From assembly GCA_950295325.1 (NCBI GenBank), contig OX485804.1:65696033-65760032 (forward strand): a DNA stretch of 64,000 nt. Direction: 5' to 3'. Origin of the DNA: Polytrichum commune. Taxonomy: Eukaryota; Streptophyta; Polytrichopsida; Polytrichales; Polytrichaceae. Under the pieces are notes generated by a model that saw only the letters and a list, made by a program, of their open reading frames with translations, was not told the DNA's origin and made no database searches. The position numbers and the translations under genes are program-made. Positions 11,401-23,041 of this stretch are shown piece by piece. Position 1 is the stretch's first letter. Every line of letters starts with the position of its first letter.

Positions 11401-11559
11401 AGTTGTAAGTAGATACTAGATATTATATAAGATATTATATAAGTTTTTGGGTTTTATGGAGGGTTTAAGTTTTGGGGGAGCGGTTGGTGGTTTTCAAGTC
11501 TCCTCTTATGTAGGAGGATGGACATGGCATATTGTATTGCAATAGTATTAATGTTTTTA

Positions 11560-11870
11560 AAGGTATTTTTGATGGTAACCATGGGTATTTTGAGATTTTC
11601 TTCTAGTATTTTCATGGATGGGATGTGGGCCGTAGCTCGGGCCCCAGCTGTGAGGACAATAAGTGGTTCGATTTTCCATCCTCTAGAAGCGATACTATCA
11701 ATCAGTGGTTTGTATTTGTTGTTTTTTGCTTCTATATTTTCTGGGGAAAATTTGTCGTTACAATATGTGAATTCGATAAATTGTATGGTGAGGTTAGGGT
11801 CAACGTCGATGGGAGGGTCATTTTGATATGGTAATCCTTTGACGCATAGTATGTCAGGGCGAAACCTTGC
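11560..11870 (-). other. C-terminal PD-(D/E)XK-like domain of copy A
   Basis: The segment reads RFRPDILCVKG, then a gap, then QFIEFTYCND, then NKYKPLIDSIASRGWKIEP and LIVLTAGARA. A conserved R-PD turn, a beta strand with E-x-T, a KY-x-x-L helix and a final hydrophobic strand are the order seen in the nuclease-like tails of Utopia and other REL-type LINEs. The usual E-x-K lysine is replaced (E-F-T), so activity is uncertain. Copy B has the same residues (RPDIL, IEFTYYND, KYKPLIDS), so the variant is shared by both copies. Confidence 0.55.
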
Positions 11871-12489
11871 ATTGCAATGACATCTTTGTGTGTTACATGC
11901 ACAAGGGAGTAGCCAATTGGGGACAGTATTTTCTTGGGGATTATTATTGAAGGTACCGGCATTCATGAGGGTAAAACATCGGGATTTTTCGGACAAGATT
12001 AGGAGCTTCCTAATTTCTCCAACTGCTTTGTTATGTCTTTTAACTCGTAGTGAGTGTATATGTTGTTGGTTACATTTCAGCAGTACATGTAGCCAAGTGT
12101 CTGGATCGTTTGAATTGCATATGGGACACGTGATAGAGGGGTACCTCTGGTGACCGAAAAACATTTGTTTTCTAGCATTACCCATGTATGTTCCTGTGCG
12201 GAATTTAATAAGGCATGATTTTTGTTTGTCTGTGATTAAGGGATTTGTCCAGAATTCGTTGGACAATTCTTTGTCAATGTCTATATTTTCTGTCCATTTA
12301 CACGTGTTGGGGGTTTGTGTGGCCATGACTGCTATATTGGTTTCCCTGTCATATTTTTTAATTTGTTTTTCTAAGAATCTTACTGGGCCTTTGTCTGGGA
12401 CTTCTTCCATTGAGGCCCAGACGTCCTTTTGATAATAGTATGGGGTGGCGTGGGCATGTTCGTATGGGTGTATGGCGATTCTGTGTTCT

Positions 12490-12930
12490 AATTCTAACCC
12501 GTCTTTTGCTAGTTTATCCGCTTTTTCATTACCGTCAATGTTGACGTGTGCTCTGACTTTGTATAATGTGATAGGCTGTGTACGGTCTTGGAGGATTTTT
12601 ACCATGGAGTTGAGTGTGATTTGGTCTGGGTGATTATTATGGAGAGTGGGGTGTTTAATTTGTGTGTTGAGTAGATATAGTACGTTTAGACTGTCTGTGA
12701 ATATAAATGCAGGTTCATTAGGGAATTGTGTATTGATGATTCTTAGTGTTTTGTGTATAGCCATCATTTCTGCACGTAGTATATTTTGATGCCCATGGAG
12801 TCTTTTGGCGATATTTAAGCCTTTGGGGCTAAAGATACCGTATCCAGCTCTTTCTCTTCTCCATACTCCAGGGGCAATTTCTTTGGGTTTTATAAAGGAT
12901 CCATCTGTGTAGTAGCTAAATTGGGGGTGG
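12490..12930 (-). other. RNase H domain in ORF2 of copy A
   Basis: The reading frame gives YYTDGSF, then LRAEMMAIHKTL, AFIFTDSLNVLYLL, and VRAHVNIDGNEKADKLA. These hold the four acidic residues (D, E, D, D) of type I RNase H in the correct order and spacing. RNase H domains occur in I-, R1-, Ingi- and Dualen-type LINEs and remove the RNA strand after first-strand synthesis. Confidence 0.9.
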
Positions 12931-15900
12931 AATTTTAGTGGTAAGTTGGTTTGGTAGTTTGGGAGTTGTGGGGTGGGGTTATTATTGTATAGGGGTGTGT
13001 TTGGGTAGTTTGTTTTAGCCCATTTTTTACTAGGGTTAACGGTGATGTTCGGAGGGGTGGGTGGTGCAATTTGAGTGTGGCTTTGTAATATTTGGAGGTT
13101 ATTTGCTGTGTCGTGTATTAGCTTCATTTGTTCGTAGGTACCTATGTTATTATTTTGGTGATGGATACAGAATATTTGCATGGTAGATGGTTCTTTCCTT
13201 GTAGTATTGAGTTCGGGGGGTATTGTTGGTTCTTCGTATGTGATTGTGTCAGTAGCAAAATGGGCAATGACATGTGTGTCTGGGAATGGGCCTATGTGTG
13301 GGTTCGAGTTTTGGTACCAGTCAGTGTCTGGGGATATAATTATAGTGATTGTGTAAGGGTCATTTTGGGCCGCCATGCGTGCCCAGTGAATGGCTTGTTG
13401 TAGGTCTCTTGAGGTGTGAGGATGTGCGTATCCAATTCCTTGCCATTTATAGTCAAACACTTTTCCTAAGGATCCGAATATTATGTCTCGTGAGAAGGGT
13501 GAGTAGAATTGGGTGAAATGTGTAGGACATGTAACTGGGGATGAAAAGTATGAGTGGGTAATATTGAATGTTGTAATTAGTAGATCCAGTATTTGAGTTG
13601 GTATTGTATATTGGGCTCTTTTGAGTGGGTCGTTTTTTGGGATACGGTATTTGTATCTTTGGTATAGCCAGATAATTTCAGTTTCGAATGATTGGGTAGA
13701 TGGTTCTAGACCATGTGTGGTATTTTTTGCCAATTGGTATTGTTTCCATAGCCATGTTAGTCTAGCTTTCGGGATAGTGATGAGATGCCTTCCATTGTCT
13801 TCGTATATGTGGGCGACATCGAATTGTGTTTGGATAGTATCAGAATTTGTTTCAATGTCGTTTTCTGGGTTGCATTCACTAATAGAGATATGTGCTAGTG
13901 GAATTATTGTGGATGGTGTGACGTATCTTGTGTCTCGGTGTTGTTCCGTGGTGAAGTAAGCGTTAATGATGTTTGAAAAATGATTGTGTTGTCTTTCTGT
14001 GTAATATTGGATAAGCAGGTTTGTGTTGTGATTGCATATGTTGGCTTCACAGTAGGGGTATAGGTCCCTTTGGGTTCGCCATTTATTATATGTGTTGTTA
14101 TTTGTTGTGGTCCATTGACACATATATGACGTAACTGTTCTTTTTATTCCATTGTGGTCGTTAGTTTGTTTTTGTTTGTGATCGAGTATTTTGTGTATGG
14201 GGAATTGTCTGGGGTCTTTAAACATGTTGTTGGGGGGAGGAGGTAGATGGGGGATGGGGGGGTTAGGGGGGTGTACGGGGGCGGTCGGTGTGTGAGGTAG
14301 GATGTTGTGATTTCTTATTATATATTTGTTTTTGAGGGATCTTGGTGGGTGGTGTTGTTGGCAGGATAGGGGGCATTGATTGCAGGGGGGGGTGGTAGAA
14401 TAGTTCATTAGCTATGTTAAGTGCGCTTTGGATAAGTTTAGAAGGAGTGGAGTGGTAGATTTTGAATTCGTCCTTGTTCATCAGAGTGGTACCATTAGGC
14501 AGGGTAATTTGGTCTAGTGTGATTATATTATATATAAGTAATTTGTGTAGTAGTTCAAATGAGGTGTTGGGGTTTAGGCCATGTAGCATTTGTGCTTCTT
14601 GCATCCATGCAGTTTCAAGTGAGGATGGGGTTAGTAGAAAGTTATTTATTGTGCTTTTTAGATGGACTCCGGCTTTATGTTTTAGCATGAACAATGTTCT
14701 AGTGATGGGTGATCTAACACAGTGGTGGTATTTGATGCGAGTGATTTCTTGAGAGCCCCCATGTGTGGCGAGTATGAATTGTACTAGACCGGTATATATT
14801 CTTCCAATTCTCCCTTTGTCATTGAGGGCATTTTGTAATTGTTCTCCAATGCACCTTAGATAGGCATTTTGTAATGAAAATGCTTCAATTCCAAATAGGT
14901 TGTGGGGAGTTGCGTGGCAATATTAGATGTGCATTTAGGTATTCCGCATATTGTTTTATGGAGTGCGATGATTTTTTTGTCTAGTTTTTTTATGGCTGGT
15001 ATGGAATATGGTACTGCATAAAAACTATATGTTATTCCAGCACGTATGACTGTGTCTGCCATGTTGATTTTTTGTTTCATAGTAGCTGGGCAAGCTACGA
15101 GGGCTTGACATTGTTTGATTACTTTAGCTGTGGTGGTATTTATTTGTGTTTTCCATTTGAGTGATGGTGCAAGATTTATTCCTAGATATGTATAGGGTTC
15201 ATGTTGGTTTAGGACTGGTATAGGTTGGTTTCTATAGTTTATGTTAGTGGATTAGATTAGGGCCTTGAAGGTTGTGGGGTTAAGTTTGGATTTGTTTGGG
15301 CATCCAGTCACTGCACATTTTGGTATACCTAGGTCCATTCCTGCCCATTCACAGAATTTGTCTAATTTGTTTAATTGTGTTTGTAATGCTTCTAGTTTGT
15401 TGGCTATTGCTGCAAGATCGTCTGCATATACTGCTGATGAGATTTTCACTCTAGACGTACCGAAGGTATATTCATTATTTCCTTGTTGCAGCCATCTAAG
15501 TAGGGGTTCCAAGAATATGATAAATAGATATGGGGTAAGGGTATCGCCTTGTATTGTACCTCTTTGGATGTGGATTCGTAGAGTTTTCCCGAAGTGTTCG
15601 CCGGTAAATATGGTTGATGATTGTGAGTATATGTTTCCTATGAGGTTTATGGAGTCATTGGGATAACCCAGGTCTTTCATTATGGCTAATAGTCTGGCGT
15701 GGTCAATGGAGCCAAAGGCGTTTTTGAAGTCAATATAAAGAATGTATATGTCTTGGTTTGTGAGTCTGGCGTCTTCAAGTGCTGCAATTAGTATTTGGAT
15801 TTGTCTGAAGGTGTTTCTTTCTGCTCTGAACCCTTCTTGGCTATCGTGTAGTATTTTGTATCTTTCTCCGTATGCTGATATGATAGAGGTTAGTGTGCTT

Positions 15901-18475
15901 GTGTATAATTTATATATAGTGTTAGCTAGTGCATTAGGTTTGTGATTTGTTAGTTGTGATGGGTTACCTTTTTTATATAGTAAAATTGTTAGGCTAGTTT
16001 TCTATGATGTTGGGATTTGTTTTTGTTTATAGCAGTGTTTAAATAATAGAAACAACATTTTGTGAAAGCGTGGAGGCATATTTTTTAGAATTGAGTTGGG
16101 AATTTTGTTTGGGCCTGGGACTTTATTATTACTTAGGTATTTAAGACAGAAGTTGTATGTTTTTTTATCAAGGTATGTGTGCAAGGGGATTTGGGGTTCT
16201 CTTCGTCTGTCGATTGTATATCCATCTAAGTCGTGCCAAGGGTATTGCCTTACTCCACATGTACAGTGAATTGGATGTGTATTTTGATGGTGGCATGTGG
16301 GGACTGTTGGGCGGTTACTGATGGATTGTTGTGCGTAAATCTCTGAAGCAATGTCTTCAGGGTTGGTTAATATGTTGTTTTATCTATCAATGATGGAGTC
16401 AAGAGGTGAGGTTTCAGTGTTCTTGAAGACTTTCCAATTTATTTTCTTGGGGTTTTTTTCATACATTTGACGGTATTTTGATACGGCTTTTAGGATGCAG
16501 TCTCTGGTGTATTTTGTGGTAATTTTTCTGGCTTGTTTATTTGCCGTTTTTGCGATAGTTGCTATGGTGTCAATCCATTCGACATGAGATGTTGTTGTAG
16601 TAGGTGGGTGCGGGGTGTTGACGTGTTGGTGGTTTCGGATATCATTTAGGATGGGGTGTACTTGCCAGCTTGGATCATTTTGTACAATGTAAATGGTTTT
16701 CCTGATGAGGTGATATGTGTTGAGGTGTCTTTTTCATTCTCTAGCTAGTTTACGTGGTAAAAAACCACCTTGTTTTGATGTTCTGTTTGTGAGGTTGGGT
16801 AGAGGGTCTGCTTTGCAGGTTTTTTCAATTGTTTCTGAGATTTTGTTTATAATGTATTCTAATGATGTGCAGGCATTTTGCCATTGATCAGGTGTTAAGT
16901 ATTGGTTGTCTTCTAATAGTGTGGTGAGTTCTTTAAGTTGGGTGGAGTTTTCTTCGAAGAATGTTATGTTAAAATTTTCTAGGTTTTCCGGTGGTATCGG
17001 GTTCAGTATCCTAGTTGGTGTGGTGTTTGTAGAGGGCGGAGGTTTAGCTATAAGTGTGTTGTGTGGGATGTGTAATGTGACTGGGTAGTGATCTGAATTT
17101 AGATTCATGTTTGTGTTTGTAGTGGAGGTAAATTTGCTGTTGTCAAGGGAGTGAATGTAGAAACCATCTATTAGGCTTGTTGATGTGTAGTTGTAGCCAC
17201 CTTGTCTAGAGATACTAGTGTTGGTAGTGATATATTCTAAGTCGAGAGATGTGGTAAATTTTTTCCATTGGAAGTCCTCTTCTTGTGGGGGGTAGTAGTG
17301 TTGTTATTTTGTTTGCCCCTAAGTGCAATATCTCTGTTAAAGTCACCGCACAGTGTGTATATGTGATTGGGGTGTCTAGTGATTTGTTTAGTGATTTCAT
17401 TCTTAAGGTGTGGGATAAGACATGTGTCTTTTGGGTGCATAGGCATATACATGTGTATAATTAGCCAAGGTGTTAGTGGGTGGTTGTTTATTTTTATTAC
17501 TTGTAGGTACGGGGAGATGTTTGCTGGAGTGGGAATTTTGGTGACATTTCCCGGGAATGCATATTTGTGATGGATAAGTGTGAGTAGGCCACCTCTTTCG
17601 GGGGTATAGGGCATTCTTTGTTGGATGCACCTCGTGAGTGCGTGTGTGTTGTTGAAAGTGAGTTTGAATTCCGGAAATAAGTTTTGTATATATTTAGTAG
17701 ATTTGTTTGCAGTGAGTTTGGTTTCTTGGATATGAATGATTGCTGTGTTATTTAGAGAGTTGTTGATTAAGTCTTGTAAGGTTGGTAGTGATGTGTTGAG
17801 CGATGACGCATTCCAAGTTATTTTGTTTGTTTCGTGCTCGGTGTTAGAGTTCATTCTTGTGATTGGTGTGGGAGCGGCCGGGAGTGGGGGTGGGTGTGAG
17901 TATTCGCTTATATTTTCTAAACATCTAAGTGTTTCGGTTATTAACTGGTTTGGAAGGAAGGGGAATTCTTTCTTGAGGGTGATTGGTGTGGGTGTGGTGG
18001 CTTGGTTGTGGATGAAATCGTATATTTTGGTGTGTATTGAGTTTTGGAGGAGTATTATATGTTGATTGTTTTCTATGAATATTGTGTAGGGGTGCGGTGT
18101 CAGTATGTGACTTTCGGGGGGGTTGGTGAGGTTAGATAGTCTAATAATTAGTGTGTTGGTCCATATGTCGTTAAAGTGGTAGTTTTGGGGTTGGGCTAGT
18201 ATACTATTGCATGTGTCTATTGAGGGGTGGATGGTGATGACTATAGCATATAGCATATGGGTTGGTGGTGATTGCCTTTGTGTTTGGATGTTTTGGTGTA
18301 GATGTGGGTGGGTAATTATTGCTTGATGGTATAGAGGGTGTGTATTTCTTAGTATGGGAGCAAATGTATTTGCTATGTGTTGGTATTCGGGTTGTAGTTT
18401 GATAGTGTTTGGAATGAAGTATATCTTGGCTCTTTTTTTGTGTGTAGCAGGATGCGTATGTAGGATGTTAGGCAT

Positions 18476-18514
18476 TGGTCCGGGGTTGGATTCTATGTCT
18501 CCGCATTTTAGTAA
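18476..18514 (-). other. 2A-type ribosome-skipping motif
   Basis: The frame reads LLKCGDIESNPGP. GDIESNPGP fits the 2A consensus D-(V/I)-E-x-N-P-G-P exactly, and the hydrophobic LELL before it fits the usual upstream helix. In known 2A peptides the ribosome skips the bond between the last Gly and Pro, releasing two proteins from one ORF. Similar motifs are known from trypanosome L1Tc and from sea urchin and other animal non-LTR elements. Here it would separate the N-terminal leader from the EEP-RT part. Confidence 0.88.
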
Positions 18515-18778
18515 TTCTAGTTTGTTAATGAAGTAGTATCCGTGGAAGTGAATTATTTTGGGGTTTTTCATGTTTGTTTTTAGATATATTGTGATTGTAC
18601 ATTTGGTTGTGGAAAATAGGTTAGGTATAGCGGGTATGGTTTTTTCTATTTGTATGGGTGAGAAGTGTGGTTTCGTATTATTTGTAGATTTATGGCTTGT
18701 TATTGAGTTAGGTTTCCAATTATTTATGAAGTGGTATTTGTTATTCTTTGTGTGGCGAGGCCGGTAGGCCGCGGCCAT

Positions 18779-21283
18779 TGTGTTTTTTGGGTGGGGTTGG
18801 TATTTTATATGAGGGCTTAATAGGTGTTTGATTTTGTTATGGTGTTCGAATCTAGGGTAGGGTTTATTTTTGGAGCATTTGTTTTGTAGGTGTGCTTTGG
18901 TATTTGTTGAGAGGTGAGGTTGGTATGTTGAGGTTGCTTTGTTTTTCGGGTTGAATTTTTGTTTAATATGTATATTTAGTTTTGGGTAGGGGTGGTTTTT
19001 GGGGAATGGTTTGTGGTTTTGGTGGGTGTTGTATTTAGTTGTTAGGTGTGTATGGGAGTTGTCTTGGAGTACGTGTTTTGTAGTTGTGCTTGGTTTCCAT
19101 TTGGTTGTGATAGGGTTTGGTTTGTGGTGAAGATGGTAGGTCACGGTCATTTCGTAGTTTTGACATAATTTGTTTTTCAAGTGGAGGTTGGGTTTGGAGC
19201 TAGGGTATGGTGTGCTTTTTGAGCTTAGGTTGGGATGTATTTTAGATAGTGGATGGGGCTCTAGGTTAGGTTGGTTTTCTTGCTTTGGGTGGGTATTATG
19301 TTTTGGGCATTGTTGTGGATGCACTTTGTTTTTTAGGTAGAGTTTAACTTTTGAGTGTGTTCTATATTTCGGATGAAGTTTATTATTTGGATGAGAGATG
19401 TGTCTTAGATGGAGTCTATGTTTTGGATGAGGTATGTATTGTGGGTGAAGTTGGGGGTGTTTGTGGTTTGGGGATAGTTTGGTTTTTGGATGAAGTTTGT
19501 GTTTTAGGTGGACTTTGTAATTTGGGTGTAGCTTGTTTCTTGGATGGAGATTGTGCTTTAAGTGGGGACTATATCTTATGTGAGGGTAGTATATTGGGTG
19601 GGGCCGTGGTGGTTTTTGTTTTGGGTGGGTATGTTGTTGTGGGGGGGATGTTGTATTTCTTAGTTGATTGGGTGGAGGGTAATTGATTAGGTTAGGGTAG
19701 GTTCCTAGTTCATAATGTGGGTTATGTTTTGGATGAGATATGTATTTTGGGTAGTTTATGTATTTTGGATGGGATCCGTGTCTTGGATGAAGGAGGTGCC
19801 TTGGATGTGGTATGAATTTTGAGTATTTAACGGAGTCCGGGTTGTGTATTATGTTATTTGATTGTTTAGGTGTGAGGGAGGGATTTAGTTTTGAGTACGT
19901 CCTTTGTTTAGGATGCAACTTATATTTTAGATGTGGTTTGGATGTAAGATGAAGTTTGTTTGTTGGTATGGTGAAGGTATCTTTGATTTGGATGCATGAT
20001 GAAGGTATCTTTGGTTTGTTCTTGTTTGATTTGTGGTATTTGTTTGGTGTGTATTTTGTTATAGGGGGGGGTGATGGGTGGGGTGGGTATAATGTTTTTT
20101 AGTTGTTTAGGTATGGATTGTAATTTTGTATGTTTGCTTGTAGTTAGGTTAGTTCCCCAATATTGTGTAAAGTTATTTTTGTATTTAGTTTTATGGCGAG
20201 GCCAGTAGGCCGAGGCCATTTTATTTTTTGGGTATTTGTAATTTGAGTGGTAGTTTGGTGTTGAGAACGGTAGTTTATTAGGTATGGGTTGTGTTTTGTA
20301 TGTTGGGTGGGGTTTGTATTTTTGGTGGAGTTTATATGTTTGGTGGGGATTATATTTTGGGTGTAATATGTATTTTGTGTGGGGTTTGTATTTTGGGTGT
20401 GTATATTGTTTCGTTTGAGTTCTGTCTTTGTGCATGTGTAAAGTAAAGTGATTGTATTTATATTTCATATGGTATTTTGGCCGTCGTATGGTATCATGGC
20501 TAGTATGATGGTATCTTTTATTATAGAGTACGGACTTTGTTGTAGGCGTGTGTATGATGTTTGGGTATGGTCGGGTTTTAGTCTTATTTATTCTTTGGTT
20601 TTTTATGATCATGTTTTTGTTTATAGTGAAAGGGTTAGTTTTGGCGGGTGTTATGCTTTTTATTTGTTTGAGTAGGGAGTATGTGTATTTTGGATTAATT
20701 GTATGGTATTTGTATTTTGTTTGAGTATAATGTTTTGTTTGGGTGTTGTATTTTGCTTGAGTATAACATTTTTCTTGAGCATGGCATTTTGCTTGAGTAT
20801 GGTATTTTGTTTGAGTATGATGTGTTGCTTGGGTGTGGCATTTTGTTTGAGTATGGTATTTTGCTTGAGTACGGTATTTTTTTTGGGTATGATATTTTGC
20901 TTGGGTATGGTATTTTGCTTGAGTATAGTATTTTGCTTGAGTATAGTATTTTGTTTGAGTATGGCATTTTGCTTGAGTATGGTTTTTTGCTTGAGTATGA
21001 TATTTTGTTTGTGTATGGTATTTTGTATGGTATTTTGCTTGGATATGGTATTTTTCTTGAGTATGGAGTTTGTTTTCGTATAAAGTAGATAACTTGTATT
21101 TCATATGGTATTTTGGACATTGTGGGATACTATGAGTAGTACGATGGTATCTAGTATTTATTCTAGGTGAAATAGTATATAGAATACTATGTTTAATACT
21201 ATGTTTAATACTATGTCTACATATGTGTATGTATCTAAGATAGTATTGAAGTAAATACTTTTGTTTTACCCGGCGATTTGTGG
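18779..21283 (-). repeat. 18-bp coding-type repeat arrays and duplicated module before ORF2
   Basis: Between ORF1 and the 2A region lie arrays of a degenerate 18-bp unit. At about 20700-21110 it encodes YHTQAK-like hexapeptides. At about 20270-20410 and 19330-19850 it encodes HPKYKP-like hexapeptides. A GC-rich block encoding MAxAYxPRH occurs twice, at about 20195-20219 and 18754-18778, 1441 bp apart, each with a good start context (A at -3, G at +4). The frame is open from 21287 to 19920 and, in another frame, from 19918 to 17237. It may be a repetitive protein leader or a repetitive spacer whose last copy supplies the ORF2 start. Confidence 0.75.
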
Positions 21284-23041
21284 TCAATCCACATTTGGCA
21301 GGTCTTTGATCATAAGATTTGGATTTACCAACCCAGTAATTTGTTGCATCCCGGTAAGTGCCATGATTAATGTGCTTTGGATGTCCAACATTTGCTTCTT
21401 CAATTTTTCGTTGATGTCATCTACATAGTTGTGGGCCTCTTTGACTATGTCATCCTTCAAGACCTTCATCTCTTCGTGTAGTTCAAGCTTGAGTTTCTTG
21501 TTGCCTTCTTCAATGGCCTCCTTCATGATGGAAAAAACTTCACTTTTGGTGGCATTCTTCTCCCCTTGGTTTTGGTTTTGGATTGCTTCAATGGTGTTCA
21601 CCAAGCAAGTGTTAGTATCCTCAAATCCAAACTTGATCAACAAATCTTTGGAGGGTTTGTCAATACCATCAAGACTTCTACGGTGTGGAGTGATTTCCAC
21701 ATGATAAACACCAATTTTTTCCTCTTTTCCTACAAACTTTTTGTATACAAAGGGGTTGAGGCATTCAACATTTGCACTACCATTGTGTCTAATTCCATCT
21801 TGCTTATGGAACCAAATGGAGACAACATTCTTGGTTCCAATTATCTTGCAAATTTCAAGAGATGTGTCATCAATGCTCATCAAGATGGGAAGGTTGTAGA
21901 GGGTGAGAGTTAGAGCTTCTTTCCTTTGTTTTTGCTCCAAGGTGAGAGAAGGCCCTTTCTTCACTTGTCCTTCCAAAATTTCATGGTGTGTTGCAACTTG
22001 AAGTTCTTGAATTTTCTTGGCTTGTGCGGGGGTCGGTGCAACAATGTAAGCATGGTTGTTGGAAGTGCCCTTTTGCACCTCTACAATCTCAAATTCATAA
22101 CCTCTCCTAAAGCTATTCTCTAGAACATCTTTGAAGAGCATGTGTGAAGAGACATCAATCAAAGTTTCACTAGTGATTTTGATTGAGAGGTTGTTGTTCC
22201 TAGCTATGGAGTGGTAAGTCTTACATACCTTTCCAAGAGTACCTTGGGTTGATTTGGGGTCCAATTGTAGTATGAATGGTCTAAGTCCTTTCAACAAGGC
22301 CACACCATCAATTTCGGGGTGAAGAAGGTGGAGTTTGGCAATACCCGCCCAAACTCCTTTCTCTCCACCTCTCTTGACACTCATGCACATAATAGATATG
22401 GGCTCAATAAGGTTAGTACCAAGTGGTATTTGCATCAACTCAAGTCTTTTCCTTACTAGTTCTTTCACATGGTTATGGAGGAGAGGGGTGTTGGGTAGTT
22501 GAAATTCAATAGCAACATGGAAGTCCAAAGAGAGACATGTATTGGGATCGATTGGGATATCATATGGAATTTGTGTTAGGTTGAGGTGTTGTCCAAGGAC
22601 ACCATCCTCCCTCTTACCTGGGTAATAGATTTGGGGTATCCTTGGGAAGGATATTGTGACCCCTTCCATCTCTTCCGCTTCCTTCCTTGGTACACCCCTA
22701 AGTACCCTATCTTCAATGGATTCACCATCAAAGAGCTCTTCCAACCCCTCTTCCATAGCCAATTTCTCCATGTTAGTGAAATCATACCAAAAATTTTGAC
22801 GGAACCTTCGTTCCGAGAAAATGGAATTTACCTGTGTGGCTTGTGGGCGTCGTTGTGGAGTTTGGTGTAGAGACTTGTTCGGTGTTGTCTTCTCCCGGGT
22901 CCTCTTGGTGCCTATTTCCTTCGCAGCTTGATTCTCCTTTGCCTTCTCCGCTAGGAGCCGCATGAGGTTTTGTGTGGGTGAGTCTACCTCCATGTTGTCC
23001 TCGTCGCCAAGGCCTACTCGGTATGTGGAAGGTGACGCCAT
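21284..23041 (-). CDS. ORF1 protein of LINE copy A (RRM-like, coiled coil)
   Basis: The first ATG in the frame is at 23041 (MASPSTYRVGLGDED) and the stop TGA is at 21286-21284, giving 585 residues with no break. A segment with LTLYNLPILMS, then NVVSIWFHKQDG and GSANVECLNP, has the strand order and spacing of an RRM-like RNA-binding fold. The last 100 residues form a charged helix (KEAIEEGNKKLKLELHEEM and onward) typical of a coiled coil for trimerisation or oligomerisation. LINE ORF1 proteins coat the element RNA, so this is the likely role. The stop overlaps the next open frame (GATTGACC). Base composition is more balanced than in ORF2. No close family is recognised by eye. Confidence 0.75.
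   Translation of the reverse strand: MASPSTYRVGLGDEDNMEVDSPTQNLMRLLAEKAKENQAAKEIGTKRTREKTTPNKSLHQTPQRRPQATQVNSIFSERRFRQNFWYDFTNMEKLAMEEGLEELFDGESIEDRVLRGVPRKEAEEMEGVTISFPRIPQIYYPGKREDGVLGQHLNLTQIPYDIPIDPNTCLSLDFHVAIEFQLPNTPLLHNHVKELVRKRLELMQIPLGTNLIEPISIMCMSVKRGGEKGVWAGIAKLHLLHPEIDGVALLKGLRPFILQLDPKSTQGTLGKVCKTYHSIARNNNLSIKITSETLIDVSSHMLFKDVLENSFRRGYEFEIVEVQKGTSNNHAYIVAPTPAQAKKIQELQVATHHEILEGQVKKGPSLTLEQKQRKEALTLTLYNLPILMSIDDTSLEICKIIGTKNVVSIWFHKQDGIRHNGSANVECLNPFVYKKFVGKEEKIGVYHVEITPHRRSLDGIDKPSKDLLIKFGFEDTNTCLVNTIEAIQNQNQGEKNATKSEVFSIMKEAIEEGNKKLKLELHEEMKVLKDDIVKEAHNYVDDINEKLKKQMLDIQSTLIMALTGMQQITGLVNPNLMIKDLPNVD

Larger units (their letters stand above)
11454..18778 (-). pseudogene. ORF2 of LINE copy A: 2A - EEP - RT - RNase H - CCHC - nuclease-like
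   Basis: From the Kozak-like ATG at 18778 (MAAAYRPRH) about 90 residues lead to the 2A motif. The EEP domain follows, with ITWNASS at about 17826, the catalytic Glu in HIQETKL, CGDFNRDI at about 17345, and NSDHYPV at about 17093. RT motifs are FKNAFGSIDH (about 15720), QRGTIQGDTLTPYL (about 15550) and YADD (about 15425). RNase H has YTDGS, RAEMMAI, FTDSLN and GNEKADKLA, all four acidic positions. The CCHC knuckle is CPIC..H..C. The tail ends at 11454. Breaks include TGG to TGA at about 16733, TGG to TAG at about 16004, CAA to TAA at about 15254, a 1-nt deletion near 14920, and others near 17240. The last 984 codons (14408-11454) are open. Confidence 0.88.

Noticed and set aside
20699..21088. 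Plus-strand open frames of 126-129 codons, rich in Phe, Cys, Gly and Leu
   Set aside because: They are by-products of the 18-bp repeat, which lacks stops in several frames. All neighbouring LINE domains are on the minus strand.
20700..21110. CRISPR-like array of regular repeats
   Set aside because: The 18-bp units are directly adjacent without spacers and lie in a plant retrotransposon.
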